53,918 nt of DNA from an uncultured Coprococcus sp. (lineage in GTDB: Bacteria > Bacillota > Clostridia > Lachnospirales > Lachnospiraceae), in NCBI GenBank assembly GCA_900548215.1, contig URJI01000007.1:1-53918 (forward strand). Direction: 5' to 3'. Positions 22,289 to 31,510 of this stretch are shown piece after piece. The position numbers and the translations under genes are program-made. How positions within the stretch are numbered: position 1 is the stretch's first letter; every line of letters begins with the position of its first letter. Below the pieces are notes generated by a model. It saw nothing but the letters and a program-made list of their open reading frames with translations. It did not search any database and was not told the DNA's origin.

Positions 22289-22797
22289 TATGTCTCACTT
22301 CCTTTTTCAGCACGTTTAAGCCTCTTGTTTATAAATACAAAGAACTTAAACAATATCATGGTAAGGATGGCTGTATATATCATTTCCGGCAGGATGATGT
22401 CCTTCATATACAGTCCGAAATTCAATCTGTTTCTGAGTACAAAGAAAATTATATATGTCATGAAGTTGAATACAAAATCATCCAATGTCACTATAATGAT
22501 AGGCAGAAGAACATCCTCCACAAGATAAAGTCTGTGGAAGAATCCATTACAGTAACCTATAAGCATGTAGACTATCATAAATGGTCCAACTGCAAATCCA
22601 AAATACAGGTCATAGAAGAAGCCGCAGAAAAAACCTACGAGCATTCCTTCCTTTCTACCTCTCATAAGGCCAAATGAAACCGTGAGAATGAGCAGCAGAT
22701 TTGGGGTTGCACCTGCTATCTCAATAAATGGAAATAACGCAGACTGCAGAACAAAGCATATGATGATCAATATTCCTAGTGTGATAATTCTTCTCAA
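22288..22797 (-). CDS. mreD: Rod shape-determining protein MreD
   Basis: Small integral membrane partner of MreC in the elongasome. The 169-aa protein has five or so hydrophobic helices and the MreD pattern PNLLLILTVSFGLMRGRKEG near residues 32-51, followed by GFFCGFFYDL. It stands between mreC and the PBP2 gene, its canonical place. Confidence 0.85.
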   Translation of the reverse strand: MRRIITLGILIIICFVLQSALFPFIEIAGATPNLLLILTVSFGLMRGRKEGMLVGFFCGFFYDLYFGFAVGPFMIVYMLIGYCNGFFHRLYLVEDVLLPIIIVTLDDFVFNFMTYIIFFVLRNRLNFGLYMKDIILPEMIYTAILTMILFKFFVFINKRLKRAEKGSET

Positions 22798-22830
22798 TAT
22801 TTGTTACCTTCTTAACGATTATATACAAAA

Positions 22831-23697
22831 TTATTCTGATACTGTCTTCTTTGTGTCAAGTATAACCAGCACTTCCTGTATTTTGCTAAAGTCACATGCA
22901 GGGGTAATATATGCCGTCTTTGTCAGGTTATTTGAATCCTGTTCTATCCTTGTGATATAACCAATGTTAAGTCTTGACATATATTTACTTGACACATATG
23001 ACGTAACGATCTGGTCTCCCACACTTACTTCTGAGTCTTTGTCGATATTCTGAGCAACCAGGTATCCATTTTCATAATTGTTTACACTTCCCTCCACGTT
23101 GCAGATTGTCTCAGATGGAAGTATCATGCCATTTACATTTGATGTGTCATCTATTATCGAGCGTATCTTGGAATAGTCAGAACCTGCTTCCGTCACAATA
23201 CCACAAAGCCCATTGCCGTAGAGAACATTGCAGCCTTCTTTCACGCCATCATCAGTTCCCTTGTCAATGTAAAACACATCAAACCAGCCTCCTGTATCTT
23301 TTGAAATAACTCTTGCGGCAGTTTTCTTGTAATCTTCATACTGACCGTCTAATTCATAGAGTGCCTGAAGTCTCTCAAGCTCATATGAATTCTGCTGATA
23401 AGTGTCGAGCTGCTTCTGAGTTTTTTCAAGCTTGCTTTTCAGATTCTCGTTCTCCTTGAGAAGCTCATCATAATTCTGAAAAGCATCAGTCTTACTCTGT
23501 ACCCATCTTCCTATAGTGTTGACGCCCTTCTGCATAGGCTGCACAAACGTGTTTGTAAATTCTCTGACAGGAGTAAATACTCCACCCGCAAAAAGGGATG
23601 TCAGCATCAGAATCACACATAGTCCTGTTAATCCCAGTAAGAAGTATCTTGGCGTGATCTCTATTCTTTTTCTGTTTCTGTTTCGTCTTCGTCTCAT
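22831..23697 (-). CDS. mreC: Rod shape-determining protein MreC
   Basis: Elongasome scaffold that activates PBP2. The 288-aa protein has a very basic start (MRRRRNRNRKR), one membrane helix (about 14-36), a coiled coil (about 75-105, ELLKENENLKSKLEKTQKQL), and a beta-rich extracytoplasmic domain. Its start overlaps the radC stop by four bases. No mreB gene lies between radC and mreC, where it is usual in Firmicutes. Confidence 0.9.
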   Translation of the reverse strand: MRRRRNRNRKRIEITPRYFLLGLTGLCVILMLTSLFAGGVFTPVREFTNTFVQPMQKGVNTIGRWVQSKTDAFQNYDELLKENENLKSKLEKTQKQLDTYQQNSYELERLQALYELDGQYEDYKKTAARVISKDTGGWFDVFYIDKGTDDGVKEGCNVLYGNGLCGIVTEAGSDYSKIRSIIDDTSNVNGMILPSETICNVEGSVNNYENGYLVAQNIDKDSEVSVGDQIVTSYVSSKYMSRLNIGYITRIEQDSNNLTKTAYITPACDFSKIQEVLVILDTKKTVSE

Positions 23698-24416
23698 CTT
23701 ATAATTCCTCGCTCAGCTAAGCTGACATAACAATTATTTCCCAATATTATATGATCAGATAACTCTATCCCTATCATTCTCCCCGCACTGCTGACACGAT
23801 CGGTTATCTCTATATCCTGCCTGCTAGGCGATGGATCTCCCGACGGGTGATTGTGTACAAGTACGATGTATACGGCGTCAAACTTCAGAGCCGTGGTGAA
23901 CACTTCCCTCGGTGAGAGAAGTGAACTGTTGACAGTTCCCTCAGAGAGTCTTACATCCTTGAGAAGCTTATGCTTTGAATCAAACATAAGTATATACACA
24001 TATTCTTTTTCAAGATAACGTGTATTCTCCATAAAATAATCTGCAATGCTCTGGGGAGATTCAAATGATATGAACGGCTTCAGGGATGCCTTTGCCATTC
24101 TCTTCGATATCTCAGCAAGACATTTCATCTGTATGGCTTTAACCTTGCCGACTCCGCTTATATCTTCAAGCTCCTCTGTTGTGAGATAATTGAGTCCCAC
24201 TATCCCTTTATGTATGGGATGTGCATCAAGAATCCTGTATGCAGTGGACAACGCATTTGCCTGACGGCTGCCGGTCCTTAATATCACGGCAAGCAGCTCA
24301 GCGTCAGACAGTATCTCCACTCCATATTTGTAGCTCTTTTCGTAAGGTCTCTCAGTCTCTGAGATTTCCTTCATGATAATCTTGTGATTATCTGCATTTT
24401 TCTTTGTCATAGTCAT
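23694..24416 (-). CDS. radC: RadC family JAB-domain protein
   Basis: RadC proteins carry a JAB/MPN metalloprotein fold; the DNA-repair role is historical and not well proven. The 240-aa protein has an N-terminal helix-hairpin-helix part (GVGKVKAIQMKC) and the metal site HNHPSGDPSPSRQDIEIT. AGGAGG precedes the start. It heads the mreCD-PBP2 transcript and overlaps mreC, as radC often does next to mre genes. Confidence 0.9.
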   Translation of the reverse strand: MTMTKKNADNHKIIMKEISETERPYEKSYKYGVEILSDAELLAVILRTGSRQANALSTAYRILDAHPIHKGIVGLNYLTTEELEDISGVGKVKAIQMKCLAEISKRMAKASLKPFISFESPQSIADYFMENTRYLEKEYVYILMFDSKHKLLKDVRLSEGTVNSSLLSPREVFTTALKFDAVYIVLVHNHPSGDPSPSRQDIEITDRVSSAGRMIGIELSDHIILGNNCYVSLAERGIIR

Positions 24417-24486
24417 ATATTACATACCTCCTTCACGCCTCTCCAAACGCACAGAGTATATACATGGCTCTGACCAACTCATTAAT

Positions 24487-25773
24487 CTACCATACTATAA
24501 GATTTTTTTCTACCATTTTCTGTAATGACATTATTATGCCGTACTTTGCATGTGGATATGTAAGTCCCCCCTGAAAATATACTGCATATGGCGGACGCAT
24601 AGGCGCATCTGCCGAAAGTTCGATGGATGATCCGGATACAAATGCTCCCGCGGCCATGATAACAGGTGAATCATATCCCGGCATATCCCATGGTTCAGGT
24701 CGCACATAGCTGTCCACCGGTGCAGCAGCCTGTATTCCCTCACAGAATGCAACAACACGTTCCGGAGTCTGAAGTTCAACAGCCTGTATTATGTCATATC
24801 TGTCCTCTGTGCTGTCAGGTACAGCCTTAAAGCCCAGGCCCTCATATACATTTGCAGCAAATATCGCACCCTTTAATGCACTTGCGGTTACTGAAGGCGC
24901 CATGAACAATCCCTGGGTCAGTGCTTTGGTATTGCCAAGCGATGCACCTACCTCTTTGCCAAGTCCCGGAGTTGTCAGTCTGTATGACGCATTCTCCACA
25001 TACTCTTTCTTACCACATATATATCCACCTATAGGTGCAAGTCCGCCACCCGGATTCTTGATGAGGGATCCAACCACCAGATCAGCTCCGACATCCGAAG
25101 GCTCTATATCCTGCACAAATTCTCCATAGCAGTTATCAACCATGCAGATTATGTCAGGGTTTACACTCTTTACAGCCTTTATGGCTTCGCCTATCTGCTG
25201 CACAGACAGAGTCTTTCTGACCGCATACCCCTTTGATCTCTGTATCTCAACCAGTTTTGTACGGCTGTTTATCGCATTCTTTATTCCGTCTATATCAAAA
25301 TCACCATTTGGCAGCAGATCAACCTGGGCATAGGTGACTCCGTATTCTGCAAGGGATCCTCTGGAATCCCTGATACCGATGATCTCATCTAACGTGTCAT
25401 AAGGTTTCCCAGCTATGGCAAGTAACTCGTCACCTGGGCGAAGATTGCCGAACATGGCTGTGCAGAGTGCATGGGTTCCACATACGATCTGTGTTCTGAC
25501 CAGCGCATCCTCGGTGTGGAATACATCCGCATATATCCTCTCAAGTGCATCTCTTCCGTCATCGGTATATCCATATCCGGATGAACCGGCAAAATGCGCC
25601 TCTGACAGTCTATTGTCCTGCATAGCCTTTAAAACCTTGAGCTGATTTATCTCACAGACAGCATCAATATCCGCAAATCTGTCCTTCAGCTTCTTCTCCA
25701 CGCTGCTGCAATATTCAAATACCTTCTCGTCAACGTTCAGTGATCTGTAATAATCCTTCAGCATATCTTTCAT
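24487..25773 (-). CDS. Methionine gamma-lyase family PLP enzyme (YnbB-like)
   Basis: Belongs to the PLP-dependent family once called aluminium resistance protein and often called methionine-gamma-lyase-like; its real substrate in Firmicutes is uncertain. The 428-aa protein has IVCGTHALCTAMFG, VEIQRSKGYAVRKT, IICMVDNCYGEFVQ and SLIKNPGGGLAPIGGYICG, the last containing the likely PLP Lys. The start overlaps the end of miaA by 4 nt, as in many Clostridia genomes. Confidence 0.8.
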   Translation of the reverse strand: MKDMLKDYYRSLNVDEKVFEYCSSVEKKLKDRFADIDAVCEINQLKVLKAMQDNRLSEAHFAGSSGYGYTDDGRDALERIYADVFHTEDALVRTQIVCGTHALCTAMFGNLRPGDELLAIAGKPYDTLDEIIGIRDSRGSLAEYGVTYAQVDLLPNGDFDIDGIKNAINSRTKLVEIQRSKGYAVRKTLSVQQIGEAIKAVKSVNPDIICMVDNCYGEFVQDIEPSDVGADLVVGSLIKNPGGGLAPIGGYICGKKEYVENASYRLTTPGLGKEVGASLGNTKALTQGLFMAPSVTASALKGAIFAANVYEGLGFKAVPDSTEDRYDIIQAVELQTPERVVAFCEGIQAAAPVDSYVRPEPWDMPGYDSPVIMAAGAFVSGSSIELSADAPMRPPYAVYFQGGLTYPHAKYGIIMSLQKMVEKNLIVW

Positions 25774-26714
25774 CTCTGTATAATCTCCTTTACGCGAAGC
25801 CTCTCCAGCATATACTCCAGTATATCAGCTTCGCTCTCATATTCATTCTTATTCACCCAGGTTACATGTTTTTCTCTCTTGAACCATGTTATCTGTCTCT
25901 TGGCGAAATGTCTTGTATCTCTTTTCAGGGTATACACAGCTTCATCAAAACTGCATCTGTCTTGCAGATAATCTATGATCTCCTTGTAGCCAAGACCCTG
26001 CATAGATACGAGGCTTCTGTCGTACCCCTCCGCCACAAGTCCTCTGACCTCATCTACAAGTCCATCTTCAAGCATGATATCGATACGTCTGTCTATTTTA
26101 TCATATAATTTCGCTCTGTCATCACATAACACAAAATATTCAAAATTATATGGTGATTCTTTCTGTGACTCCGTCTCATTGTGCTCAGATATCTTCGTGC
26201 CGGTTTTTTTATAAAATTCAAGTGCCCTTATCACACGTTTGACATTGTTTGCATGTATCTTTTCAGCTGACTCCGGATCTACTTTGCCAAGCATATCGTG
26301 TATATAGTTATTGCCGTGAAGGCTGGCCAGATTTTGAAGTTCCTCTCTATATGACATATCGTTGTCATTTTCTTCAAAATCAATATCATAGAGCAATGCC
26401 TGTATATAGAATCCCGTGCCACCGACAATTATCGGTATCCTGCCCCGGGAATATATATCCTCCATAGCTTTAAGCGCATACTCTTTGAAGAGAACAACAT
26501 TGAAATCCTCACCAGGATCAAGTATATCTATCAGATGATGCTTCACCCCCTGCATCTCTGCGGCAGTTATTTTCGCCGTTCCTATGTCCATTTTTTTGTA
26601 TACCTGCATGGAATCCGCAGATATTATCTCTCCATTTACTGCCTTTGCCAGACCTATTGACAGAGCCGTCTTGCCGACGGCAGTTGGTCCGGTCAGGATG
26701 ATAAGATCACGCAT
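25770..26714 (-). CDS. miaA: tRNA dimethylallyltransferase MiaA
   Basis: Adds the isopentenyl group to A37 of tRNAs reading U-starting codons; MiaB in the same cluster then adds the methylthio group. The start is MRDLIILTG at 26714, after AAGGAG; an upstream ATG seven codons earlier has no better site. The 314-aa protein has the P-loop GPTAVGKT (8-15), SADSMQVYKKMDIGTAK, and GGTGFYIQALL. Confidence 0.95.
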   Translation of the reverse strand: MRDLIILTGPTAVGKTALSIGLAKAVNGEIISADSMQVYKKMDIGTAKITAAEMQGVKHHLIDILDPGEDFNVVLFKEYALKAMEDIYSRGRIPIIVGGTGFYIQALLYDIDFEENDNDMSYREELQNLASLHGNNYIHDMLGKVDPESAEKIHANNVKRVIRALEFYKKTGTKISEHNETESQKESPYNFEYFVLCDDRAKLYDKIDRRIDIMLEDGLVDEVRGLVAEGYDRSLVSMQGLGYKEIIDYLQDRCSFDEAVYTLKRDTRHFAKRQITWFKREKHVTWVNKNEYESEADILEYMLERLRVKEIIQR

Positions 26715-26744
26715 ATGCTTCTCCTTATAACTCACAAATATATC

Positions 26745-28874
26745 TCATACTATCCTCTTGAATTTCTTTTCTATCTCAGCCTCAGTCATGGATATAACTG
26801 TCGGTCTGCCGTGTGGACATGTATAAGGATTCTCAAGCTTTAAGAGCTGATCTATAAGCGCATCAGCTTCCTTGAAGCTTATCTCAGTGTTTCCTTTTAT
26901 AGCTGCCTTGCACGCCATGGTCGAAAGTTTGTGGATAAATGTGTCTATTGTAACCTTCCGTGCGCTGCTGCTCGCATCAGCTATAAAATCTATAAAAAGT
27001 TCACGTCCATCAAGTCCGAACAGATTGTCCGGCACAGCATTGAGCTTGAACTCTCTTCCTCCAAAATTCTCTATCTGGTATCCCAACGCCTCGAACATCT
27101 CCATGTTCTCATGAAGGAACTCAATCTCGGCGGCACTAAGCGTCACGACCGCCGGCGGCATAAGATACTGGGAATAAATCTTCTTGTTATTATAATTCGA
27201 CATAAGCTCTTCGTATTTTACCTTCTCATGGGCTGCATGCTGATCCATGATGAAGAACCTGCCATCATACTCTATAAGCCAATACGTCTTGAAAAGCTGT
27301 CCTATCAGTCTGTGTTTTGCCCTCGCTTCCTTTGTTAGAAACTTTTCCTGGAACATATCCTGCTGGACATACTTTTTCTTCTCCTCTGCCGGTTCAGTAT
27401 TTTCCAGGCTGTTGTTCAGAAGCGCTTGGTTATCACTGCTCTGTGAAGTCGAAACGTCCGTATTTGTGTTTACATTTTCTTTATTGCATGTGTTTTGACT
27501 GTCTATGTTTTGATTGCCTGAATTTTGATCGCCTGTGTTTTGATTGCCTGCGTTTTGATTGTCTGCATTCGATTCTGCAACATTTTCTCTGTTCTCGCTG
27601 ACAGATCTCTTGTATGGTGATATGTCTTCTCTGACACAATTTGCAGATTTCGTCTCGTCGATCACCTCAATTACAGGTCTGACCGGCGCAGAAATGCTCT
27701 CAGATGAACGGCCACTCGGTGGAATATAACTGCTCGCTGGTGCAACACCATTTGCCGGCACATTTTTATTCTCCTTCGCTGCCAACGCTTCCCTTCGCTT
27801 GTTCTCAAATGCCTCAGGCTTATTTCCAATGTCTCTCTGCTTAAAAGTCTCTGGCTTCGGATCCTTTTCCGGGGTGACATCCGGTATAAGTTCTTTGAAA
27901 AGCAGGGTTTCTCTGATAGCATTGTATGTGAAACTGTATATATCCTGGCTGTTCACAAACTTAAGCTCCATCTTCGTCGGATGCACATTTACATCTATCA
28001 GATCAGGTTTTACATCAAAGTTTATCTCCGTAAATGGAAACTTATGTATCATGACAAATGTCCTGAAGGCATCCTCAATAGCTTTGGTGAGCACCGCACT
28101 TTTTATATATCTGTGATTTACATAGTAGCCTTCAAATGATCTGTTTCCCCTTGATATGCAAGGCCTTGCTATGAATCCGGAAATCTTCATATAATCATTT
28201 TCAGCATTTATCTCAAGAAGATTTGAGGTGATATCCCTGCCATAAATATGATAGATTATATCCTTGAGTTTGCCATTTCCAGATGTGAAAATCTTGTCAG
28301 TCCCATTTGCAATAAACTTGAACGATACCTCCGGATGTGACATACATATACTGCACATCAAATCATATATATAACTTATCTCTGTGGCATCTGTCTTCAT
28401 GAACTTCTTTCTGGCAGGTGTGTTGTAGAAGAGATTCCGTACAACGATGGTTGTTCCATTCGGACATCCTATCTCCTCACTTGATATCTCTGCGCCGCCG
28501 TGTATCTGGTATCTGATGCCCGTTACATCATCCGCAGTCTTGCTTATAAGTTCAACCTGTGATACAGCAGCTATACTCGCTAGAGCCTCACCCCTGAAAC
28601 CCAGTGAAGAGATACTGAGGAGATCTTCAACCTTTACAAGCTTGCTGGTGGCATGACGCTTAAAAGCAAGTTTAACCTCGTCTTTATTTATACCTGCTCC
28701 GTTGTCCGTCACCCTCATGAATGACAGTCCACCTCCCTTGACCTCAACCGTGACGGCTGTAGCCCCTGAGTCTATGGAATTCTCCACGAGCTCCTTTATG
28801 ACAGAACTCGGCTTTTCTATGACTTCACCGGCTGCTATCTTGTTTATTGTATTCTGGTCTAATACCTTTATCAT
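26745..28874 (-). CDS. mutL: DNA mismatch repair protein MutL
   Basis: Mismatch-repair coordinator with GHKL ATPase and latent nickase. The 709-aa protein has NSIDSGAT, DNGAGI and GFRGEALASI in the N-terminal ATPase and DQHAAHEKVKYE in the C-terminal domain, matching the endonuclease motif of Gram-positive MutL. The linker (about 345-505) is unusually long and low-complexity, with a series of QN-containing five-residue repeats (27491-27565 in DNA). It follows mutS by 12 nt. Confidence 0.95.
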   Translation of the reverse strand: MIKVLDQNTINKIAAGEVIEKPSSVIKELVENSIDSGATAVTVEVKGGGLSFMRVTDNGAGINKDEVKLAFKRHATSKLVKVEDLLSISSLGFRGEALASIAAVSQVELISKTADDVTGIRYQIHGGAEISSEEIGCPNGTTIVVRNLFYNTPARKKFMKTDATEISYIYDLMCSICMSHPEVSFKFIANGTDKIFTSGNGKLKDIIYHIYGRDITSNLLEINAENDYMKISGFIARPCISRGNRSFEGYYVNHRYIKSAVLTKAIEDAFRTFVMIHKFPFTEINFDVKPDLIDVNVHPTKMELKFVNSQDIYSFTYNAIRETLLFKELIPDVTPEKDPKPETFKQRDIGNKPEAFENKRREALAAKENKNVPANGVAPASSYIPPSGRSSESISAPVRPVIEVIDETKSANCVREDISPYKRSVSENRENVAESNADNQNAGNQNTGDQNSGNQNIDSQNTCNKENVNTNTDVSTSQSSDNQALLNNSLENTEPAEEKKKYVQQDMFQEKFLTKEARAKHRLIGQLFKTYWLIEYDGRFFIMDQHAAHEKVKYEELMSNYNNKKIYSQYLMPPAVVTLSAAEIEFLHENMEMFEALGYQIENFGGREFKLNAVPDNLFGLDGRELFIDFIADASSSARKVTIDTFIHKLSTMACKAAIKGNTEISFKEADALIDQLLKLENPYTCPHGRPTVISMTEAEIEKKFKRIV
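27491..27565. repeat. 15-bp coding minisatellite in mutL
   Basis: Five tandem 15-bp units (pattern TGTTTTGATTGCCTG on the plus strand) encode repeats such as GNQNT, GDQNS and GNQNI in the MutL linker. The unit keeps the reading frame, so copy-number change would only lengthen or shorten the linker. Confidence 0.85.
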
Positions 28875-28886
28875 ATATATCGCTCC

Positions 28887-31505
28887 TTATGAATTAAGTC
28901 GCTCCTGCAATTCATTTAAATAAAGTAAAGCTTTCATAGGGGTCATGTTGGACAGATCAACACACTTTATATCCTCAATGACCTGTGATTCTGCAAGCGT
29001 GCCAAACATTGACATCTGCAGATCATCATTCTTAGGTTTGAAATCATTTGTCACCTTTATCTCTTTGAGTTTTGTTGTTATATCTTTATCTATGAGCTGG
29101 TTACTGATCTCATTTGCCCTGGCTATGACTATGTCAGGCACACCGGCAAGCTTTGCAACCTGTATACCGTAACTTCTGTCGGCACCGCCCTTGATGATCT
29201 TTCTGAGGAACACTATGTCATCACCGTCCTCCTTGACCGCTATACAGTAGTTATTGACCGCCGACAGCTTACCCTCAAGCTCCGTGAGCTCATGGTAGTG
29301 TGTTGCGAACAGAGTCTTTGCACCAAGCAGATCACTGTTGCTTATATACTCCACGACCGCCCATGCGATCGCCAGTCCGTCATATGTGCTGGTTCCTCGT
29401 CCTATCTCATCAAGAATGAGAAGGCTGTTCTTCGTAGCGTTTCTGAGGATATTTGCAACCTCGCTCATCTCCACCATGAATGTGGACTGCCCGGATGCAA
29501 GATCGTCTGATGCCCCTACTCTTGTAAATATCCTGTCGCAGATGCCTATATTGGCAGATGCCGCAGGGACAAAGCTTCCAACCTGCGCCATGAGAACTAT
29601 GAGTGCGGTCTGCCTCATATATGTGGACTTACCTGCCATGTTAGGACCGGTTATGATCGATATCCTGCTCTCATGATTGTTCAGATATGTGTCGTTAGTT
29701 ATGAACATGTCATTGTTCAGCATCTTCTCAACGACCGGATGACGTCCATCCTTTATGTCTATAACCCCATCTGTATTTATCTCAGGCCTGACATATCCAT
29801 TTGCAACCGCCACATATGATAGAGAACACAGCGCGTCAAGCATGGCTATGCTGTGAGCCGTTCTCTGCACTCTAGTGAGCTCAGCAGCAAGCGTGTCACG
29901 AAGTTCTACATATGTGTTGTACTCCAGGGCAACAAGCTTATCAGATGATCCAAGGATAACTCCTGCCAGTCTGTCAAGCTCCTCTGTTGTATATCTCTCA
30001 GAATTGGCAAGAGTCTGCTTTCTGATGAAATAATCCGGCACAAGGCTCTTATATGAATTGGTTACATCAAAATAATATCCGAACACCTTGTTGAATTTTA
30101 TCTTGAGATTCTTGATGCCTGTCTTTTCCTTCTCCCTGGCTTCAAGCTCTGCAATCCAGTTCTTGCCATCGGTGGTGGCATTTTTCAGAGTGTCTATATC
30201 CTCAAGATAGCCATCCTTAAATATACCGCCCTCCCTGATGAGTATAGGCGGTTCATCAACTATGGCGCGGTCAAGAAGATCATATAAATCCTGCAGGTCA
30301 TCTATACCTGATCTGATCTCAGTGAGCTCATCTGAATGGAACTCTCCAAGTAACTGTATGATAAACGGAAGTAACTGTATGGATGTCTTGAACGCCAGAA
30401 GATCCCTTGGGTTGGCTGTACGAAGGGATATCCTCGTCATAAGTCTCTCTAGATCGTATATGGTATTCATGTACTCACGGAGCTCATCCCTGGTTATCAC
30501 AGAGTCGTTGAGCTCTGCTATGGCGTCAAGTCTCGCCTCAATATCTTCTTTGTGGATAAGAGGCTGTTCTATCATATTCCTGAGCATTCTGGCTCCCATA
30601 GCCGTCTTGGTCTTGTCCAACACCCAGAGCAGCGACCCTCTCTTCTGTTTATCCCTGAGGGTCTCTGTAAGTTCTAGGTTTCTTCTGGATGAGCTGTCTA
30701 TTATCATGAAGTCCTCTATGGAATATATCTCTATCCTATTGATATGATCAAGTGAATTTTTTTGTGTCTCATGGAGATACTGCAAAAGTGCCCCCGCCGA
30801 GAGCAGCATATCCTCCTGCTCATCTATGCCGAGACCGTCTATAGAACCTACCTTGAACTGTCTCTTGATGAAATCCTCACATGTGTCATCATTGAAGTAA
30901 TGTGACGGAGCCTCAGATATAGTTATCTTCATCTTTTCCTTCATGTAATCAAAGTTCAGATCACATGACAGGAATGCTCCATTTCCGATGATCTCCGTCG
31001 GGGAATATTTGTTTATCTCATCATACAACTTTGATGTGGACGAGATATGACATAATCTAAATTCTCCGGTAGTGATATCGCACACTGCCACACCATACTC
31101 ATCATTACAGCCAAATATGCACATGAGATAGTTATTCCTCGTCTCATCAAGAATAGCCTGGGACATGTTTGTACCAGGCGTAACTATACGTATAACTTCT
31201 CTCTTTACTATACCCTTTGCAAGCTTTGGATCCTCCATCTGCTCGCATATGGCTACTTTGTAGCCTTTCTCGATCAGCTTGTTCAGGTATATGTCACAAG
31301 CATGATACGGAACACCGCACATCGGTGCCCTCTCCTCCTGACCACAGTCCCTGCCGGTCAGTGTTATCTCAAGTTCTCTGGATGCCGTCAAGGCATCATC
31401 GAAGAACATCTCGTAGAAATCACCCAGCCTGTAGAATAGAATACAGTCCTTGTACTGATTCTTAACTTCCATATACTGAGCCATCATTGGTGTTAATGCT
31501 GCCAC
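28887..31505 (-). CDS. mutS: DNA mismatch recognition protein MutS
   Basis: Recognises base mismatches and recruits MutL. The 872-aa protein has the N-terminal mismatch-binding domain with YKDCILFYRLGDFYEMF (Phe-x-Glu at FYEMF), clamp and lever regions, and the ATPase with GPNMAGKSTYMRQ near residue 621, followed by DEIGRGTSTYDG. It abuts miaB (5 nt) and precedes mutL. Confidence 0.97.
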   Translation of the reverse strand: MAALTPMMAQYMEVKNQYKDCILFYRLGDFYEMFFDDALTASRELEITLTGRDCGQEERAPMCGVPYHACDIYLNKLIEKGYKVAICEQMEDPKLAKGIVKREVIRIVTPGTNMSQAILDETRNNYLMCIFGCNDEYGVAVCDITTGEFRLCHISSTSKLYDEINKYSPTEIIGNGAFLSCDLNFDYMKEKMKITISEAPSHYFNDDTCEDFIKRQFKVGSIDGLGIDEQEDMLLSAGALLQYLHETQKNSLDHINRIEIYSIEDFMIIDSSSRRNLELTETLRDKQKRGSLLWVLDKTKTAMGARMLRNMIEQPLIHKEDIEARLDAIAELNDSVITRDELREYMNTIYDLERLMTRISLRTANPRDLLAFKTSIQLLPFIIQLLGEFHSDELTEIRSGIDDLQDLYDLLDRAIVDEPPILIREGGIFKDGYLEDIDTLKNATTDGKNWIAELEAREKEKTGIKNLKIKFNKVFGYYFDVTNSYKSLVPDYFIRKQTLANSERYTTEELDRLAGVILGSSDKLVALEYNTYVELRDTLAAELTRVQRTAHSIAMLDALCSLSYVAVANGYVRPEINTDGVIDIKDGRHPVVEKMLNNDMFITNDTYLNNHESRISIITGPNMAGKSTYMRQTALIVLMAQVGSFVPAASANIGICDRIFTRVGASDDLASGQSTFMVEMSEVANILRNATKNSLLILDEIGRGTSTYDGLAIAWAVVEYISNSDLLGAKTLFATHYHELTELEGKLSAVNNYCIAVKEDGDDIVFLRKIIKGGADRSYGIQVAKLAGVPDIVIARANEISNQLIDKDITTKLKEIKVTNDFKPKNDDLQMSMFGTLAESQVIEDIKCVDLSNMTPMKALLYLNELQERLNS

Positions 31506-31510
31506 TTCAA

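Noticed and set aside
30238..30747. Rightward ORF of 169 aa
   Set aside because: Antisense within mutS; Ser/Arg/Ile-rich composition typical of shadows.
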